Assembly: GCF_009796805.1 (NCBI RefSeq)
Contig: NZ_CP047029.1
Span: 1,229,501 to 1,293,500 of the forward strand
Length of the DNA: 64,000 bases
Source of the DNA: Algibacter sp. L1A34
Lineage (GTDB): Bacteria; Bacteroidota; Bacteroidia; Flavobacteriales; Flavobacteriaceae
Direction: 5' to 3'
Part shown: piece after piece, positions 8,131 to 17,506 of the stretch
Layout of the letters: each line of letters starts with the position of its first letter
Position numbering within the stretch: position 1 is the stretch's first letter
Position numbers and translations under genes: made by a program
Notes under the pieces: model-generated
Database searches by the model: none
The model's input: only the letters and a program-made list of their open reading frames with translations
Told to the model about the DNA's origin: nothing

Positions 8131-9225
8131 CTATTTAATCAATTTTCCTTTCTCCTTAGCCAACTCGTTACGTTCAATTTTATGTTCTGGGCGTGTCCAT
8201 TTTGGTTTTTCACCTAAAGATTCAAATTCAGAATCATTAGCCTCAACCGTTTGCGGTTGCACTTTTTTAGTAAAAGGTTTTTGCGGATTCAATCCTAATA
8301 ACTCGAACATTTTCATGTCTTCATTAACATCAGGATTTGGCGTGGTTAATAATTTATCGCCAGCAAAAATAGAGTTTGCACCAGCAAAAAAGCACATAGC
8401 TTGTCCTTCTCTACTCATTTGTGTTCTACCAGCACTTAAACGCACTTGGGTTTCTGGCATAACAATTCTGGTGGTTGCTACCATTCTAATCATTTCCCAA
8501 ATAGAAACGGGTTTTTCTTCTTCAAGTGGTGTGCCTTCAACAGCAACAAGCGCATTAATTGGAGTAGATTCTGGCTGCGGATTTAATGTAGAAAGCGCAA
8601 CAAGCATACCCGCCCTGTCTTCTATATTTTCACCCATACCAATAATACCACCACTACAAACAGTTACGCTGGTTTTGCGAACATTATCAATAGTATCTAA
8701 TCGATCTTGGTAACCACGTGTAGAAATAACTTCTTTATAATATTCTTCCGAAGAATCTAAATTATGGTTATACGCATACAACCCGGCTTCTGCCAAACGT
8801 TGTGCTTGGTTTTCGGTAATCATGCCTAAAGTACAGCAAACCTCCATATCCAGCTTATTAATGGTACGTACCATTTCTAAAACGTCGTCAAATTCTTCAC
8901 CATCTTTTACATTTCGCCACGCAGCTCCCATACAAACACGAGAACTCCCACTTGCTTTTGCACGTAATGCTTGCGCTTTAACTTGTGGCACCGTCATTAA
9001 ATCGTTTCCTTCAATATCGGTATGATAACGAGCAGCTTGCGGACAATACCCACAATCTTCACTACAACCACCTGTTTTAATAGAGAGCAACGTACTAACC
9101 TGAACACTGTTTGGATCGTGATTTAAACGATGTACAGTAGCCGCTTCGTATAGCAATTCCATTAACGGTTTATTGTAGATTTCTAGAATTTCTTCTTTGG
9201 TCCAATTGTGCTTTGTATCGCTCAT
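8131..9225 (-). CDS. bioB: biotin synthase
   Basis: Radical SAM enzyme that inserts sulfur into dethiobiotin, the last step of biotin synthesis. 364 residues. The [4Fe-4S] cysteines are Cys54, Cys58 and Cys61 in GGCSEDCGYC. Further BioB motifs include NHNLDSSEEYY, VCSGGIIGMGE and RLSAGRTQMSREGQAMCF, the last carrying the conserved Arg of the [2Fe-2S] site. No other bio genes are in the window. The TonB receptor gene lies 33 bp upstream on the same strand, so the two could share a transcript and a link to biotin or precursor uptake is worth considering. Confidence 0.97.
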   Translation of the reverse strand: MSDTKHNWTKEEILEIYNKPLMELLYEAATVHRLNHDPNSVQVSTLLSIKTGGCSEDCGYCPQAARYHTDIEGNDLMTVPQVKAQALRAKASGSSRVCMGAAWRNVKDGEEFDDVLEMVRTINKLDMEVCCTLGMITENQAQRLAEAGLYAYNHNLDSSEEYYKEVISTRGYQDRLDTIDNVRKTSVTVCSGGIIGMGENIEDRAGMLVALSTLNPQPESTPINALVAVEGTPLEEEKPVSIWEMIRMVATTRIVMPETQVRLSAGRTQMSREGQAMCFFAGANSIFAGDKLLTTPNPDVNEDMKMFELLGLNPQKPFTKKVQPQTVEANDSEFESLGEKPKWTRPEHKIERNELAKEKGKLIK

Positions 9226-9258
9226 AGGTTTCAGTTTTTATTCTAATAAAAAGTTGAA

Positions 9259-11079
9259 TTAATTTAAACTATATCGCATACCAAACAACAAATTACTAGG
9301 CGGCATAGGCACAAAACCAGCTTCAATATAATCGGCATTAAATATATTGCTCGCTGTTATAGTAAACTCTAACTGCTTTACATTAACCACTAACGAAGCA
9401 TCCCAAACATTATAGCTATCACCAGTGGTACGCTGCGCATGTTTGTAAATAATATTCTGACTTACATTTTTAAACAACTGTGTGCTTAAACGTGTTGTAA
9501 AATGATGCTTTAATGTGTTTAAAGAGTAGCGTGATAATTCTTTATTCTGGTTTAAAATATCATCTTCTAAAAAATTATAACCAACAGCTAATGTTTGGTT
9601 AAAGGTGTTTAGCCTAAAATTATAAGCAGCATCAACCTCTAAACCTTTAGTATTAACCTCTGTAATATTTGTTGCTACATAACTCGTTTCTGTAGTATTT
9701 AAACGAACAAAATCAATTAAGTTTTTTGCATCTCTATTGTAAACAGCAACAGAACCAGAGAATTGAGGTGAAAAATATTTAATTCCAATTTCTTGAGAAA
9801 AAGCTTCTTCTACTTCCAAATCTGGATTTCCAGTAGTACTTGGGTCATTATAATACAAATCAGTATACGTAGGTATTCTATAAGTATAGCCAATATTTCC
9901 ATATGCTTTTAAAGCATCACTTATTTTGTAGCCAACATCTAAACCGGGAAAGGAATAAAAATCAAAATCAGAAAAATAAGTAACCGCAACTCCAGGAGTA
10001 ATATCCAATTTACTATCTAAGGCTTTAAACTTGTGTTCCAAAAACAATGTCGTCATAAACCTATCTCGATCCCCTAAATTATTACTCGTAATAAAATCTT
10101 CAGAAATATCGATTCCAAAACCTGTAATACCTGCTTTCGATCTATACGATCCGTTAACCTCAGCTCCTATTTTATTAGAGATATGTAAATTTCTATAAAC
10201 TGTTGGGTCATTACGTAAATACACATATTCGTCTTGGTTTCGTTTCCAATAAATACGCGGTTTAATGGTTAATTTTTCTGTTTGAAACTTCGTAGAAAAT
10301 GCAATTAGACTATTTTGAGTTTCTTCATACTGTTCCGTTGCACTTTCTCTTGCATAAAAACCGTTTGCACCAAACTTACGTTCTTGGAACGTTGCTACCA
10401 TTTCAATAGCTTTTTTGTTTTTATTGAAAATACTTTTTATAAAATAATTACTATTATCATAATCTGTATTGTGTCGGTAACCAGCCGAAGACATTTTATC
10501 AACATGTACTATATGCGATGAGTTTTCTAGGTCTGTACCAATAGTAACACTTCCATTTAATTGACCAAACGAGCCTGTTTCTGCCTTAACAGAAACCGTA
10601 TTGTTTAATTCTTTTTTAGTAACAATATTAATAGCACCATTAAAAGCATTTTGCCCAAACACGCGTGCAGCGGGTCCTTTAATAATTTCAATACGCTCAA
10701 TAACCTCAATTGGCAATGCTGCATTCATGGTGTGATGCCCTGTTTGTACATCGTTCATTTTAACACCATCTATAAGTAACAGTGTTTGATCGAAACTTCC
10801 GCCTCTAATATATAAATCGGCCTGACTTCCTGCTGTTCCACGACGTCTTACGTCTATACCAGCCACTTGTTGCAGTAAATCAGCTATATTATTGGCAGCA
10901 CTATTTTTAATAGCTTCCGAAGAAATAATATTTATAGTTCTTGAGTTTTCTTTAAACGGAAGGCTTATCCTTGTCGATGAAATAACGATAGTATCTAAAT
11001 CTTGTTTTTGCTCCTCTTTTTGCGCATGTGACATGAATGCACATAAAATTAAAGTCGTTAAAGCGAATGTAGTCTTCAT
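9259..11079 (-). CDS. TonB-dependent outer-membrane receptor, BtuB-like
   Basis: 606 residues with signal peptide (cleavage near MSHAQ). A plug domain covers about residues 35-150 (TINIISSEAIKN, LLQQVAGIDVRRRGTAGSQA, LIDGVKMND). A beta-barrel follows, ending in a C-terminal LLFGMRYSLN that finishes in an aromatic strand. There is no N-terminal carboxypeptidase-like domain, so it belongs to the small BtuB/FepA-like group rather than SusC. The substrate is unknown. The context is bioB immediately downstream and a divergent MocR-family regulator 71 bp upstream, which suggests uptake of a cofactor-like molecule. Confidence 0.88.
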   Translation of the reverse strand: MKTTFALTTLILCAFMSHAQKEEQKQDLDTIVISSTRISLPFKENSRTINIISSEAIKNSAANNIADLLQQVAGIDVRRRGTAGSQADLYIRGGSFDQTLLLIDGVKMNDVQTGHHTMNAALPIEVIERIEIIKGPAARVFGQNAFNGAINIVTKKELNNTVSVKAETGSFGQLNGSVTIGTDLENSSHIVHVDKMSSAGYRHNTDYDNSNYFIKSIFNKNKKAIEMVATFQERKFGANGFYARESATEQYEETQNSLIAFSTKFQTEKLTIKPRIYWKRNQDEYVYLRNDPTVYRNLHISNKIGAEVNGSYRSKAGITGFGIDISEDFITSNNLGDRDRFMTTLFLEHKFKALDSKLDITPGVAVTYFSDFDFYSFPGLDVGYKISDALKAYGNIGYTYRIPTYTDLYYNDPSTTGNPDLEVEEAFSQEIGIKYFSPQFSGSVAVYNRDAKNLIDFVRLNTTETSYVATNITEVNTKGLEVDAAYNFRLNTFNQTLAVGYNFLEDDILNQNKELSRYSLNTLKHHFTTRLSTQLFKNVSQNIIYKHAQRTTGDSYNVWDASLVVNVKQLEFTITASNIFNADYIEAGFVPMPPSNLLFGMRYSLN

Positions 11080-11118
11080 AAAATGATTTGTTTATAACGT
11101 TGCAAAAGTCGTAACTTT

Positions 11119-11163
11119 CCGGACGAGTAACATAGTCCAGTTTTAAAACAATGAATAGTCCGG
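11119..11163. promoter_or_regulatory. CCGGAC / AGTCCRG repeats between the TonB receptor and MocR genes
   Basis: CCGGAC (11119-11124) is followed by two direct repeats, AGTCCAG (11134-11140) and AGTCCGG (11157-11163), whose starts are 23 bp apart. The first copy is inverted relative to the other two. GntR/MocR proteins often bind direct plus inverted repeats in a divergent promoter. The last copy lies within the first codons of the MocR gene. Operator role inferred. Confidence 0.45.
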
Positions 11164-12659
11164 TTAATAATTTATTAAAACAATTAATACATTTTAACAA
11201 ATGTACTTCACAACCCGTGTATATTCAAATAGCACAGCAAATTATAAATGCTATTCAACGTGGCTATTTATCTATAGGCGCCGTATTACCAGGAAGCCGC
11301 GTTTTAAGTCAGACATTAAAAATCCATAGAAATACCGTTGTCGCTGTTTACGATGAGTTAGCCTCTCAGGGTTGGGTGGAGATAATCCCCAATAAAGGGA
11401 CATTTGTTTTGGTTCCAGAGCAAACTACGGCAACCATTAAAGCTACATCTCACCAAATAGATCAGGTGTATCAATATCCAAAAACCACTGGTTTCCCTTT
11501 TCAGCCTTCGTTTAATCTGGCATCTACATTACAAACAACAAAGGCTAAATATAGTATAAACGAAGGTAATCCGGATTTAAGACTACACCCTGTTCATGAA
11601 TTCTCTAGATGGTATAGTGCCGCAATGAAACGAAAATCATTAATTTCAAAATGGAATAGAACCACTCCATTATTAGATTCAAAATTTGAAACCCAACTGG
11701 GTAATTATTTAAATGCTACCAGAGGATTTCATATAAAACCAAGTAACCTTATAAGTACACGAAGTACAGAAATGAGTTTATATATTGTTTCTCAGCTTTT
11801 AATAAAACCAGATGATATTGTTTTGGTTGGGCATTTAAGCAACTATGCAGCTAACATGATTTTTCAGCAAGCTGGTGCTAATATTAAAACAATTCCTGTA
11901 GATGCCAATGGTTTAGATGTTGATTATATAAGAACTCATTTTGTAAAAGGTAGTATTCGCTGCGTGTATGTTTGTGCCCATAGGCATTACCCAACCACAG
12001 CAACACTAAGTGTAGAACGGCGCCTAAAACTTTTAGAACTAGCTAAAACATATAAGTTTGCCATTATTGAAGATGATTACGATTACGATTTTCAATATAA
12101 AGGATCTGCTATGTTACCCATGGCAAGTGCAGACGGTCATGGAGTGGTGGTTTATTTAGGAAAACTGGGACAATCGTTATTCCCAAGTTTTCAAACTGGG
12201 TTTGTTATTGCACCCGAAAGTTTAATTTCTGAAGCAAAAAACTATCTACAGTTATTAGATAAACAAGGCGACATGATACAAGAACAGATACTTGCCGAAT
12301 TAATTCATGAAGGTGAAATATACCGCCTCATGAAAAAAAACATCATAGTTTACAAGCAAAGACGCGATAGTTTATGCAGGTATTTAAAAACCTATTTTGA
12401 AGATATTATGACTTGGGAAAAACCATCTGGCGGATTAGCAATATGGTTACAGTTTAAACACAAGATTTCATTGGTTAAATTAGCTGAAGAAGCAGAAAAT
12501 TACGACTTATTCATTCCAAAAACAATACTCTACCAAGACAGAGATACTTGTGCTATTCGTTTTGGTTTTGGGCAGCTAAACGAAGAAGAAATAGAGTCGG
12601 TAATTAAAAGTTTAAAAACCGCTTATGATATTGTAGCTCAAGGTTCTGTTACAACATAA
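11151..12659 (+). CDS. MocR/GntR-type regulator with aminotransferase-like domain lacking the PLP lysine
   Basis: 502 residues. An N-terminal GntR winged helix spans about 18-88 (QPVYIQIAQQIINAIQRG, LPGSRVLSQTLKIHRNTV). A fold-type I aminotransferase-like domain spans about 120-490. The PLP-contacting EDDYDYDF (308-314) is present. The usual lysine motif GTFSKTLFPSLRxG reads GKLGQSLFPSFQTG, so Gln341 replaces the Schiff-base lysine and a Gln replaces the following Arg. MocR proteins normally sense PLP or a PLP-ligand adduct; this one may not bind PLP covalently. It is divergent from a TonB receptor plus bioB. Its 3' end overlaps the DUF2007 gene by 22 bp. Confidence 0.85.
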   Translation: MNSPVNNLLKQLIHFNKCTSQPVYIQIAQQIINAIQRGYLSIGAVLPGSRVLSQTLKIHRNTVVAVYDELASQGWVEIIPNKGTFVLVPEQTTATIKATSHQIDQVYQYPKTTGFPFQPSFNLASTLQTTKAKYSINEGNPDLRLHPVHEFSRWYSAAMKRKSLISKWNRTTPLLDSKFETQLGNYLNATRGFHIKPSNLISTRSTEMSLYIVSQLLIKPDDIVLVGHLSNYAANMIFQQAGANIKTIPVDANGLDVDYIRTHFVKGSIRCVYVCAHRHYPTTATLSVERRLKLLELAKTYKFAIIEDDYDYDFQYKGSAMLPMASADGHGVVVYLGKLGQSLFPSFQTGFVIAPESLISEAKNYLQLLDKQGDMIQEQILAELIHEGEIYRLMKKNIIVYKQRRDSLCRYLKTYFEDIMTWEKPSGGLAIWLQFKHKISLVKLAEEAENYDLFIPKTILYQDRDTCAIRFGFGQLNEEEIESVIKSLKTAYDIVAQGSVTT

Positions 12660-13096
12660 ATAGGGGCTACTTCTTTTAAATCGAATTCCGTTTTACAATC
12701 TTCACATCTATATTTATGCTTTGTGTAAATTGGCAAAGCAGACATGATAATATTAGTTAGGAAAGCAAAAATAAAGGCAAAAAGCGCTTTGAAATCCTTT
12801 ATTGTGGAATAAAGTTCAATTTTCTCACTTTTGCAATTCGGGCATTTTATGGCATTGCCTTGGTTATCTAAAGAGAATTTGTTTATCGAATTTAAAATCT
12901 GTTCCGCTTCTTCAGCTTGATTCGATAATACTTTCAATTTCACACCCCCAATAGCATTGCTAACCAAGGGATCTGTATCTATAGTAAGATTATCGAATAA
13001 AAACACCTGAATACCATCGGCCTCTAAACGTCCTTTTATAATTTGTGCCTCGGTAGAATACTGAAACCTCGCAATGGTTTTAAAAGTGTCTCTCAT
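12638..13096 (-). CDS. DUF2007 protein with zinc-ribbon-like tail
   Basis: 152 residues. Residues about 5-72 match the DUF2007 'putative signal transducing' fold (TIARFQYSTEAQIIKGRLEA, VKLKVLSNQAEEAEQIL). Then come a CPNC pair (about 84-87), one or two hydrophobic segments at about 102-122, and a CEDC pair (about 132-135). The two CxxC pairs would form a zinc ribbon at the membrane. Function unknown. Its 3' end overlaps the convergent MocR gene by 22 bp. Confidence 0.75.
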   Translation of the reverse strand: MRDTFKTIARFQYSTEAQIIKGRLEADGIQVFLFDNLTIDTDPLVSNAIGGVKLKVLSNQAEEAEQILNSINKFSLDNQGNAIKCPNCKSEKIELYSTIKDFKALFAFIFAFLTNIIMSALPIYTKHKYRCEDCKTEFDLKEVAPIYVVTEP

Positions 13097-13117
13097 GCGT
13101 CTTTATTTTAGTCAAAC

Positions 13118-13600
13118 CTATAACCATTTAGATACTCTTTCAGTCGCATCGAAAACATCAATATTTAATACGTCCGCTATATATTTTGCGTTTTCAAAAG
13201 CATTACTTATATCCTCTGCAAGATAAACCTCTATTTTATTATTTCTATTATAAAACAAATTTAATTTATAAACTTCATTAGAAAAATTAGCTGAAGCTCC
13301 CATACCTTGAACCCGTTTATTTTCTTTAGTTTTAAAAACTGAAACATATTCTATATCAGGCAAATCTTTCCAGACTCCAAATTTTATACCCATTACGGAA
13401 TATATTTCTCTATATTTTTTAGAAGCCAAATCGATCTCTGATCCTTCTCGAAGCATTAGAAAAACACCAATTCAAGATAACACTAAATTAAATACATTAT
13501 TTGTTATTGCTCCAAATATACCTACGCAAAACAAGACAGCCCCAAAAACAAGTTTCATGGTTGATACCTTTCTCAAATGATGTAAAATATTATTATTCAT
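13118..13600 (-). pseudogene. small membrane-anchored protein gene interrupted by TGA
   Basis: Starting at ATG 13600 the frame reads MNNNILHHLRKVSTMKLVFG and a membrane segment up to codon 42. It then hits TGA at 13472-13474 and continues in the same frame as a soluble 112-residue region (EGSEIDLASKKYREIYSVMG). That region otherwise has no credible start, beginning inside what should be a second hydrophobic segment (IGVFLML). The two halves together look like a normal two-membrane-helix protein with a cytosolic tail, so the TGA is probably a disabling mutation. The first codons overlap the S41 peptidase stop by 8 bp. Function unknown. Confidence 0.65.
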
Positions 13601-14831
13601 TGTTTATTAATTCAATCCCTTTCTCCAACACCTCATCTTTAATAGCAGAAGTTTGATTTACAAAATGTGTTGGCACATACAACTCTCTAGCTATACCATT
13701 AATATGAAAAAGTTTTTCCGTAGAAATTCTATAACCATACGTTTGGTTTTTAAACGAAAAACTACTGACACCACCTGCTAATTTTTCCATTTCGGAACCT
13801 ACAATTTCACCACACTCCATACCTTCAAAACCAATAGCTAAACCTTCTCCCATACTTCCAGTCCAGCGACCAACTAGAACAAAAACAGGATTAGTGTAAG
13901 TTTCTCCTCGTGGATCTACATATTCTACCCAACTACGCGTTATCAACGGGTTTACAATAGGATTAGATTTAGACACTTCTAAAAACAAATGCTTTTGGTA
14001 AGGTTTTGGCTCTTTTATAAACCGCCCCATAATACCACGAGCAACATAAGAGTTTCCACCATCAACCGTATTCCTTAAATCTATAATTAAACCTTTAGTA
14101 TCCATTAAACTATCGAGCGCTCTATCAAATTCCGTTACTAAAACATCTTTTCCTAAAGCATTATTAATTCTAATGACTCCAATGTTATCAAGTCTTTTAG
14201 AAGTTAAATAATAAGGTTCGACCCTAATTTGTATTTTATCCAAATCTAATGTTGTCGTTTTTCCACTTTTCAACTTTAAAGTTAAAACTCGAGGCTCATT
14301 ATACTGGCCAGCTAAAACTTTATTTGCAATCCATTCGCGTACAACTTCATTATTTTTATCACTACAATGCGTTGGGAATTTCTCAATGGCTTCGCTAAAA
14401 TCGACAGTATTTATCTTGAGAATTTCAGCTTCGATAATTTGGGGAACCAATCCTAATATTTGTGTTTTCCATACACTTGAAACCAAAATTTTTCCGTTTT
14501 TAACAGAAGCATAAATTGGAGCACTTAAGCGGTAAGATGATGATCGGTTTGTATTTAAAATAAGATGACTATCGTAAAACTCATTTAATAAATACTCAAA
14601 CAAAAGCACAGTTTCCTCTTCTGTTTTTACATATTTTATTTGACTCTCGTAATAATCTCGAATGCAATTTAAGTCAACTTCTTTGTCATCCAAATACACA
14701 TAATTAGTCTCTAAGTCGCCAATTATTTTATTTAAATCTTCTTTAATTTTAGAATGATTTATATAGTTTTCCTGCGAATTGATACAAGAAAAATTAAATA
14801 CAACTAAAAAAACTAAAAGGAATTGCTTCAT
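13593..14831 (-). CDS. S41-family peptidase, probable lipoprotein
   Basis: 412 residues. The signal ends NFSC (lipidated Cys16). The C-terminal half holds the S41 (tail-specific/CPP) fold: KGLIIDLRNTVDGGNS at about 249-264 and the catalytic region VGRWTGSMGEGLAIGFEG, where the Ser of GSMGE (about residue 332) is the likely nucleophile. It is a periplasmic peptidase, substrate unknown. No PDZ domain is obvious. It is followed by the broken small gene (8-bp overlap). Confidence 0.82.
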   Translation of the reverse strand: MKQFLLVFLVVFNFSCINSQENYINHSKIKEDLNKIIGDLETNYVYLDDKEVDLNCIRDYYESQIKYVKTEEETVLLFEYLLNEFYDSHLILNTNRSSSYRLSAPIYASVKNGKILVSSVWKTQILGLVPQIIEAEILKINTVDFSEAIEKFPTHCSDKNNEVVREWIANKVLAGQYNEPRVLTLKLKSGKTTTLDLDKIQIRVEPYYLTSKRLDNIGVIRINNALGKDVLVTEFDRALDSLMDTKGLIIDLRNTVDGGNSYVARGIMGRFIKEPKPYQKHLFLEVSKSNPIVNPLITRSWVEYVDPRGETYTNPVFVLVGRWTGSMGEGLAIGFEGMECGEIVGSEMEKLAGGVSSFSFKNQTYGYRISTEKLFHINGIARELYVPTHFVNQTSAIKDEVLEKGIELINNE

Positions 14832-14885
14832 TTGAATTTATATAAAAGATTAATAATACTAAAAGCAGCCGAAGCTTATAAATAA

Positions 14886-14933
14886 AAACTCTGCACTAAA
14901 AATAATAAAAATCATCATTTTTAGGCAGAGTTT
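14886..14933 (-). terminator. terminator downstream of the flotillin gene
   Basis: AAACTCTGC (14886-14894) pairs with GCAGAGTTT (14925-14933). Inside, CTAAAAAT pairs with ATTTTTAG, with one bulged base between the two stems. On the minus strand a T-rich tract follows the hairpin. It sits 22 bp after the flotillin stop codon. Confidence 0.75.
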
Positions 14934-14954
14934 ATAAAATAGAATCTTTAATGT

Positions 14955-16367
14955 TTATTCTTCTACTACAGTAGTATCATCTTCAACATCCTTAACAACA
15001 TCTTTTCCTTTTAAATACTCTGGTAATTGCATACCAGCCATATCGAACATTTCTTGTAAAGGTGGTACAGATTTGTACATACCTGAAAGAAAATTAGCAG
15101 TTGACGATTTCCCGTCTTTTCCGCCACCATTTTCCCAAACAGTAACTTTATCGATTTTAATATTTTTAATCGCTTCAGATTGCATTCTTACTAACTCTGG
15201 TAATTTATCAGCAACTAAAAGTAACACGGCATCTTTAGAGTTATTTCCGGCAGCTTTTACAATTTGATCTAAACCAGCAGCTTGTTTCGTTAATACTTCA
15301 TATAAACCTTGTGCTTCTGCTTGTGCTTTAAATAAAATACCATCGGCCTCACCTTTAGCAAGACGTCTAGTTCTTTCTGCATCTGCTTCAGCATTAATTT
15401 CCACTTTCTTTTTATCAATTTCAGCAGGAACAATAATATCTGCCATTTGAGAAGAACGCTCACGATCTGCTCTCGCTGTTTCTGCTAATTGCTCTGCAGC
15501 ATAAGATTCCTCTAATGCTTTTGCACTTTGTACTTTTTCTGATGCATTTGCCACACGTTCTGCTTCTGCTTCACGTTGACGACGTAAAGAATCTGAATTT
15601 GCAACAGCAATCTTAGCGGTATTCTCACCCTCAACAGCTTGTGCATTTGCAGCAGCAACTTGAGTTCTTTCATCTTGCACAGCATTCGCCTCACCAATAG
15701 ATCCATCTCTATTCTTTTCTGCCACAGATTTACGTGCCGCATTAATAGCGTGAGCCGCAGCTTCTTTACCAAGTGCTTCAATATATCCAGACTCATCAAC
15801 AATATCCGTAATGTTTACGTTAATCAGTTTTAATCCTACTTTCTTTAACTCCATTTCTACACTTTGAGAAATATTAGTTAAAAACTTATCACGATCATTG
15901 TTAATCTCTTCAATATCCATAGAAGCCACAACTAAACGTAACTGACCGAAAATAATTTCCTGAGCCAATTCTTGAATTTCGTTTTGACCTAAACCTAAAA
16001 GACGTTCGGCTGCATTTTGCATAATACCCGGTTCTGTAGACACACCAATTGTAAAACGAGATGGCACGTTTACACGAATATTTTGTTTAGAAAGTGCATT
16101 TACTAAGTTTACCTCTATAGAAATAGGAGTTAATTCTAGAAATTCGTAATCCTGAATTACTGGTAAAATAAAAGCGGCACCACCATGGATACATCTGGCA
16201 GATTGCCCGCCACCAACTTTACCATATACTACTAGAATACGGTCTGAAGGACAACGCTTATAGCGCCTAACTAATACTATAAAAAATAAAAAGACAAATA
16301 GAATAGCTGCAATAACAGCAATTGGAAGACCTAATTGAAGATCTCCTTGTACAAGTAATGATAACAT
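14955..16367 (-). CDS. flotillin-like SPFH protein
   Basis: 470 residues. One membrane segment at about 13-34, SPFH/Band-7 domain about 45-220 (VYGKVGGGQSARCIHGGAAF near the start), then a long Ala/Glu/Arg-rich coiled coil about 220-400 typical of flotillins (repeated 'EAxAERxR' patterns), and an acidic tail. It organises membrane microdomains and oligomerises through the coiled coil. The NfeD-like gene sits 3 bp upstream, the conserved flotillin/NfeD partnership (compare Bacillus YuaG/YuaF). Not a protease. Confidence 0.92.
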   Translation of the reverse strand: MLSLLVQGDLQLGLPIAVIAAILFVFLFFIVLVRRYKRCPSDRILVVYGKVGGGQSARCIHGGAAFILPVIQDYEFLELTPISIEVNLVNALSKQNIRVNVPSRFTIGVSTEPGIMQNAAERLLGLGQNEIQELAQEIIFGQLRLVVASMDIEEINNDRDKFLTNISQSVEMELKKVGLKLINVNITDIVDESGYIEALGKEAAAHAINAARKSVAEKNRDGSIGEANAVQDERTQVAAANAQAVEGENTAKIAVANSDSLRRQREAEAERVANASEKVQSAKALEESYAAEQLAETARADRERSSQMADIIVPAEIDKKKVEINAEADAERTRRLAKGEADGILFKAQAEAQGLYEVLTKQAAGLDQIVKAAGNNSKDAVLLLVADKLPELVRMQSEAIKNIKIDKVTVWENGGGKDGKSSTANFLSGMYKSVPPLQEMFDMAGMQLPEYLKGKDVVKDVEDDTTVVEE

Positions 16368-16370
16368 AGA

Positions 16371-16940
16371 TTATTGGTTTAATTGTTCTACTATTAAAAT
16401 GCCGTTTTTGGTTACATCTTTTACAGAAATTACGGCACCAGATTTTAAATCGGTTTCGGAGTCGGTTAACGCTTCTAATTCACGTAAAGCCCCTTGAATT
16501 CTTACATGAGCCTTACCTATTGTGGAGCGTTTTGCGCCAATGGTTAAATATACTTCGCCAACACCACCAATGGCATTTTTAAATTCTAATGTTCCGCTGT
16601 CGTTAAGTTTTTGCATAAAATAAAACATGGCAGCCATAATAGCCATCATAATTAAACCACATACAAAAGAAACAACTATGGTTATTGGTTTAGAGAATCC
16701 TGCATCCATACATGCTATACCGCTCCAACCAAAAAGAGTAAAAAAGCCAACTAAGTTTTTAAAGGTGATAAACTGAAATCCAACACCAGCATCTGCATCC
16801 AAATCCGTTTCACTTTCAAAATCACCAGAATCCCCACCTAGAAAAGTTGTGATAATAGTTATTAAAAAAATAAAAGATCCAATTAACGAAAGTCCCCAAT
16901 AAAATTGTTCGAAAAACGCTAAACTTGAAAACCATTCCAT
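16371..16940 (-). CDS. NfeD-like membrane protein (flotillin partner)
   Basis: 189 residues. Hydrophobic segments at about 8-30, 55-75 and 80-110, then an OB-fold-like C-terminal domain about 120-185 (FKNAIGGVGEVYLTIGAKRS, SGAVISVKDVTKNGILIVEQ) as in NfeD1b/YuaF proteins. It is translated 3 bp ahead of the flotillin, so the two almost certainly form one operon and a membrane complex. An acidic stretch (DSGDFESETDLDADAG) lies between the first two membrane segments. Confidence 0.85.
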   Translation of the reverse strand: MEWFSSLAFFEQFYWGLSLIGSFIFLITIITTFLGGDSGDFESETDLDADAGVGFQFITFKNLVGFFTLFGWSGIACMDAGFSKPITIVVSFVCGLIMMAIMAAMFYFMQKLNDSGTLEFKNAIGGVGEVYLTIGAKRSTIGKAHVRIQGALRELEALTDSETDLKSGAVISVKDVTKNGILIVEQLNQ

Positions 16941-17358
16941 AGCTTGAGATTTAAAAAATTAATAAATAATTTTGATTTAAATGTAAGACCTTTTTTATAA
17001 CCGAACAATTAATTTTAAGAGTATAGCAAAAACTACATCCTTTCTAAACATTACATCGATAATAAAAATGTTTCTCACCTAATTAAGGTGTTTTTATTTC
17101 CTACAAACATCATACTAATGCTTAAGCATTAAATCAGCAAATAACACCTTACTTGCTCAAAAGGCTAGATCCAACTTCATTATATTAGTAGCTTGAGCCT
17201 ACTATTTGTTACAAAAAAAATTCGATAAGTTATATTTCCGCAACACACCTTACTATATCAACAAAAAAAACGATGAGAACACTATGTCTCTCTCCAAGGT
17301 TTATACGCTCAAAAACTATTTTATTTATTATTTAAAAACATAAAAACTCGATTAATTT
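16941..17358. other. intergenic region with small palindromes, no gene
   Basis: Between the divergent NfeD-like and pheS genes. CACCT-aatta-AGGTG followed by TTTTTATTT (about 17078-17100) looks like a plus-strand terminator although no plus-strand gene precedes it. AATGCTTAAGCATT (17119-17132) is a perfect palindrome. TAGTAG and CTACTA flank 7 bp around 17188-17206. These could belong to an unannotated small RNA or a long pheS leader. I see no convincing open reading frame. Confidence 0.3.
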
Positions 17359-17461
17359 GGGCGTTACCCAAAAAGGGTCGGGCTTTCCGCAGTCGCTTTT
17401 TTGTGTTGCATAGGTGCAACAACACAAAAAGAGCTTCAACAAATGCTTCAATCCCTAACGC
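17359..17461 (+). repeat. flavobacterial intergenic repeat, copy B
   Basis: Starts GGGCGTTACCC, then GGGTCGGGCTTTCCGCAGTC, and ends CAATCCCTAACGC. The centre is an extended hairpin: CTTTTTTGTGTTG and its complement CAACACAAAAAGAG around a GCATAGGTGC turn. It ends 45 bp before the pheS start codon, so it is probably transcribed in the pheS leader. Confidence 0.85.
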
Positions 17462-17506
17462 AAATTTGGATAAAATCATTAAATTTGTGCACACTTTGAA
17501 CAAGTC

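Noticed and set aside
8315-8713. 132-codon frame opposite bioB
   Set aside because: It is the antisense shadow of the strongly conserved biotin synthase; composition is not protein-like.
17078-17100. Attenuator of pheS
   Set aside because: The terminator-like hairpin is about 400 bp upstream of pheS, and no T-box, Phe-rich leader peptide or antiterminator pairing is visible.
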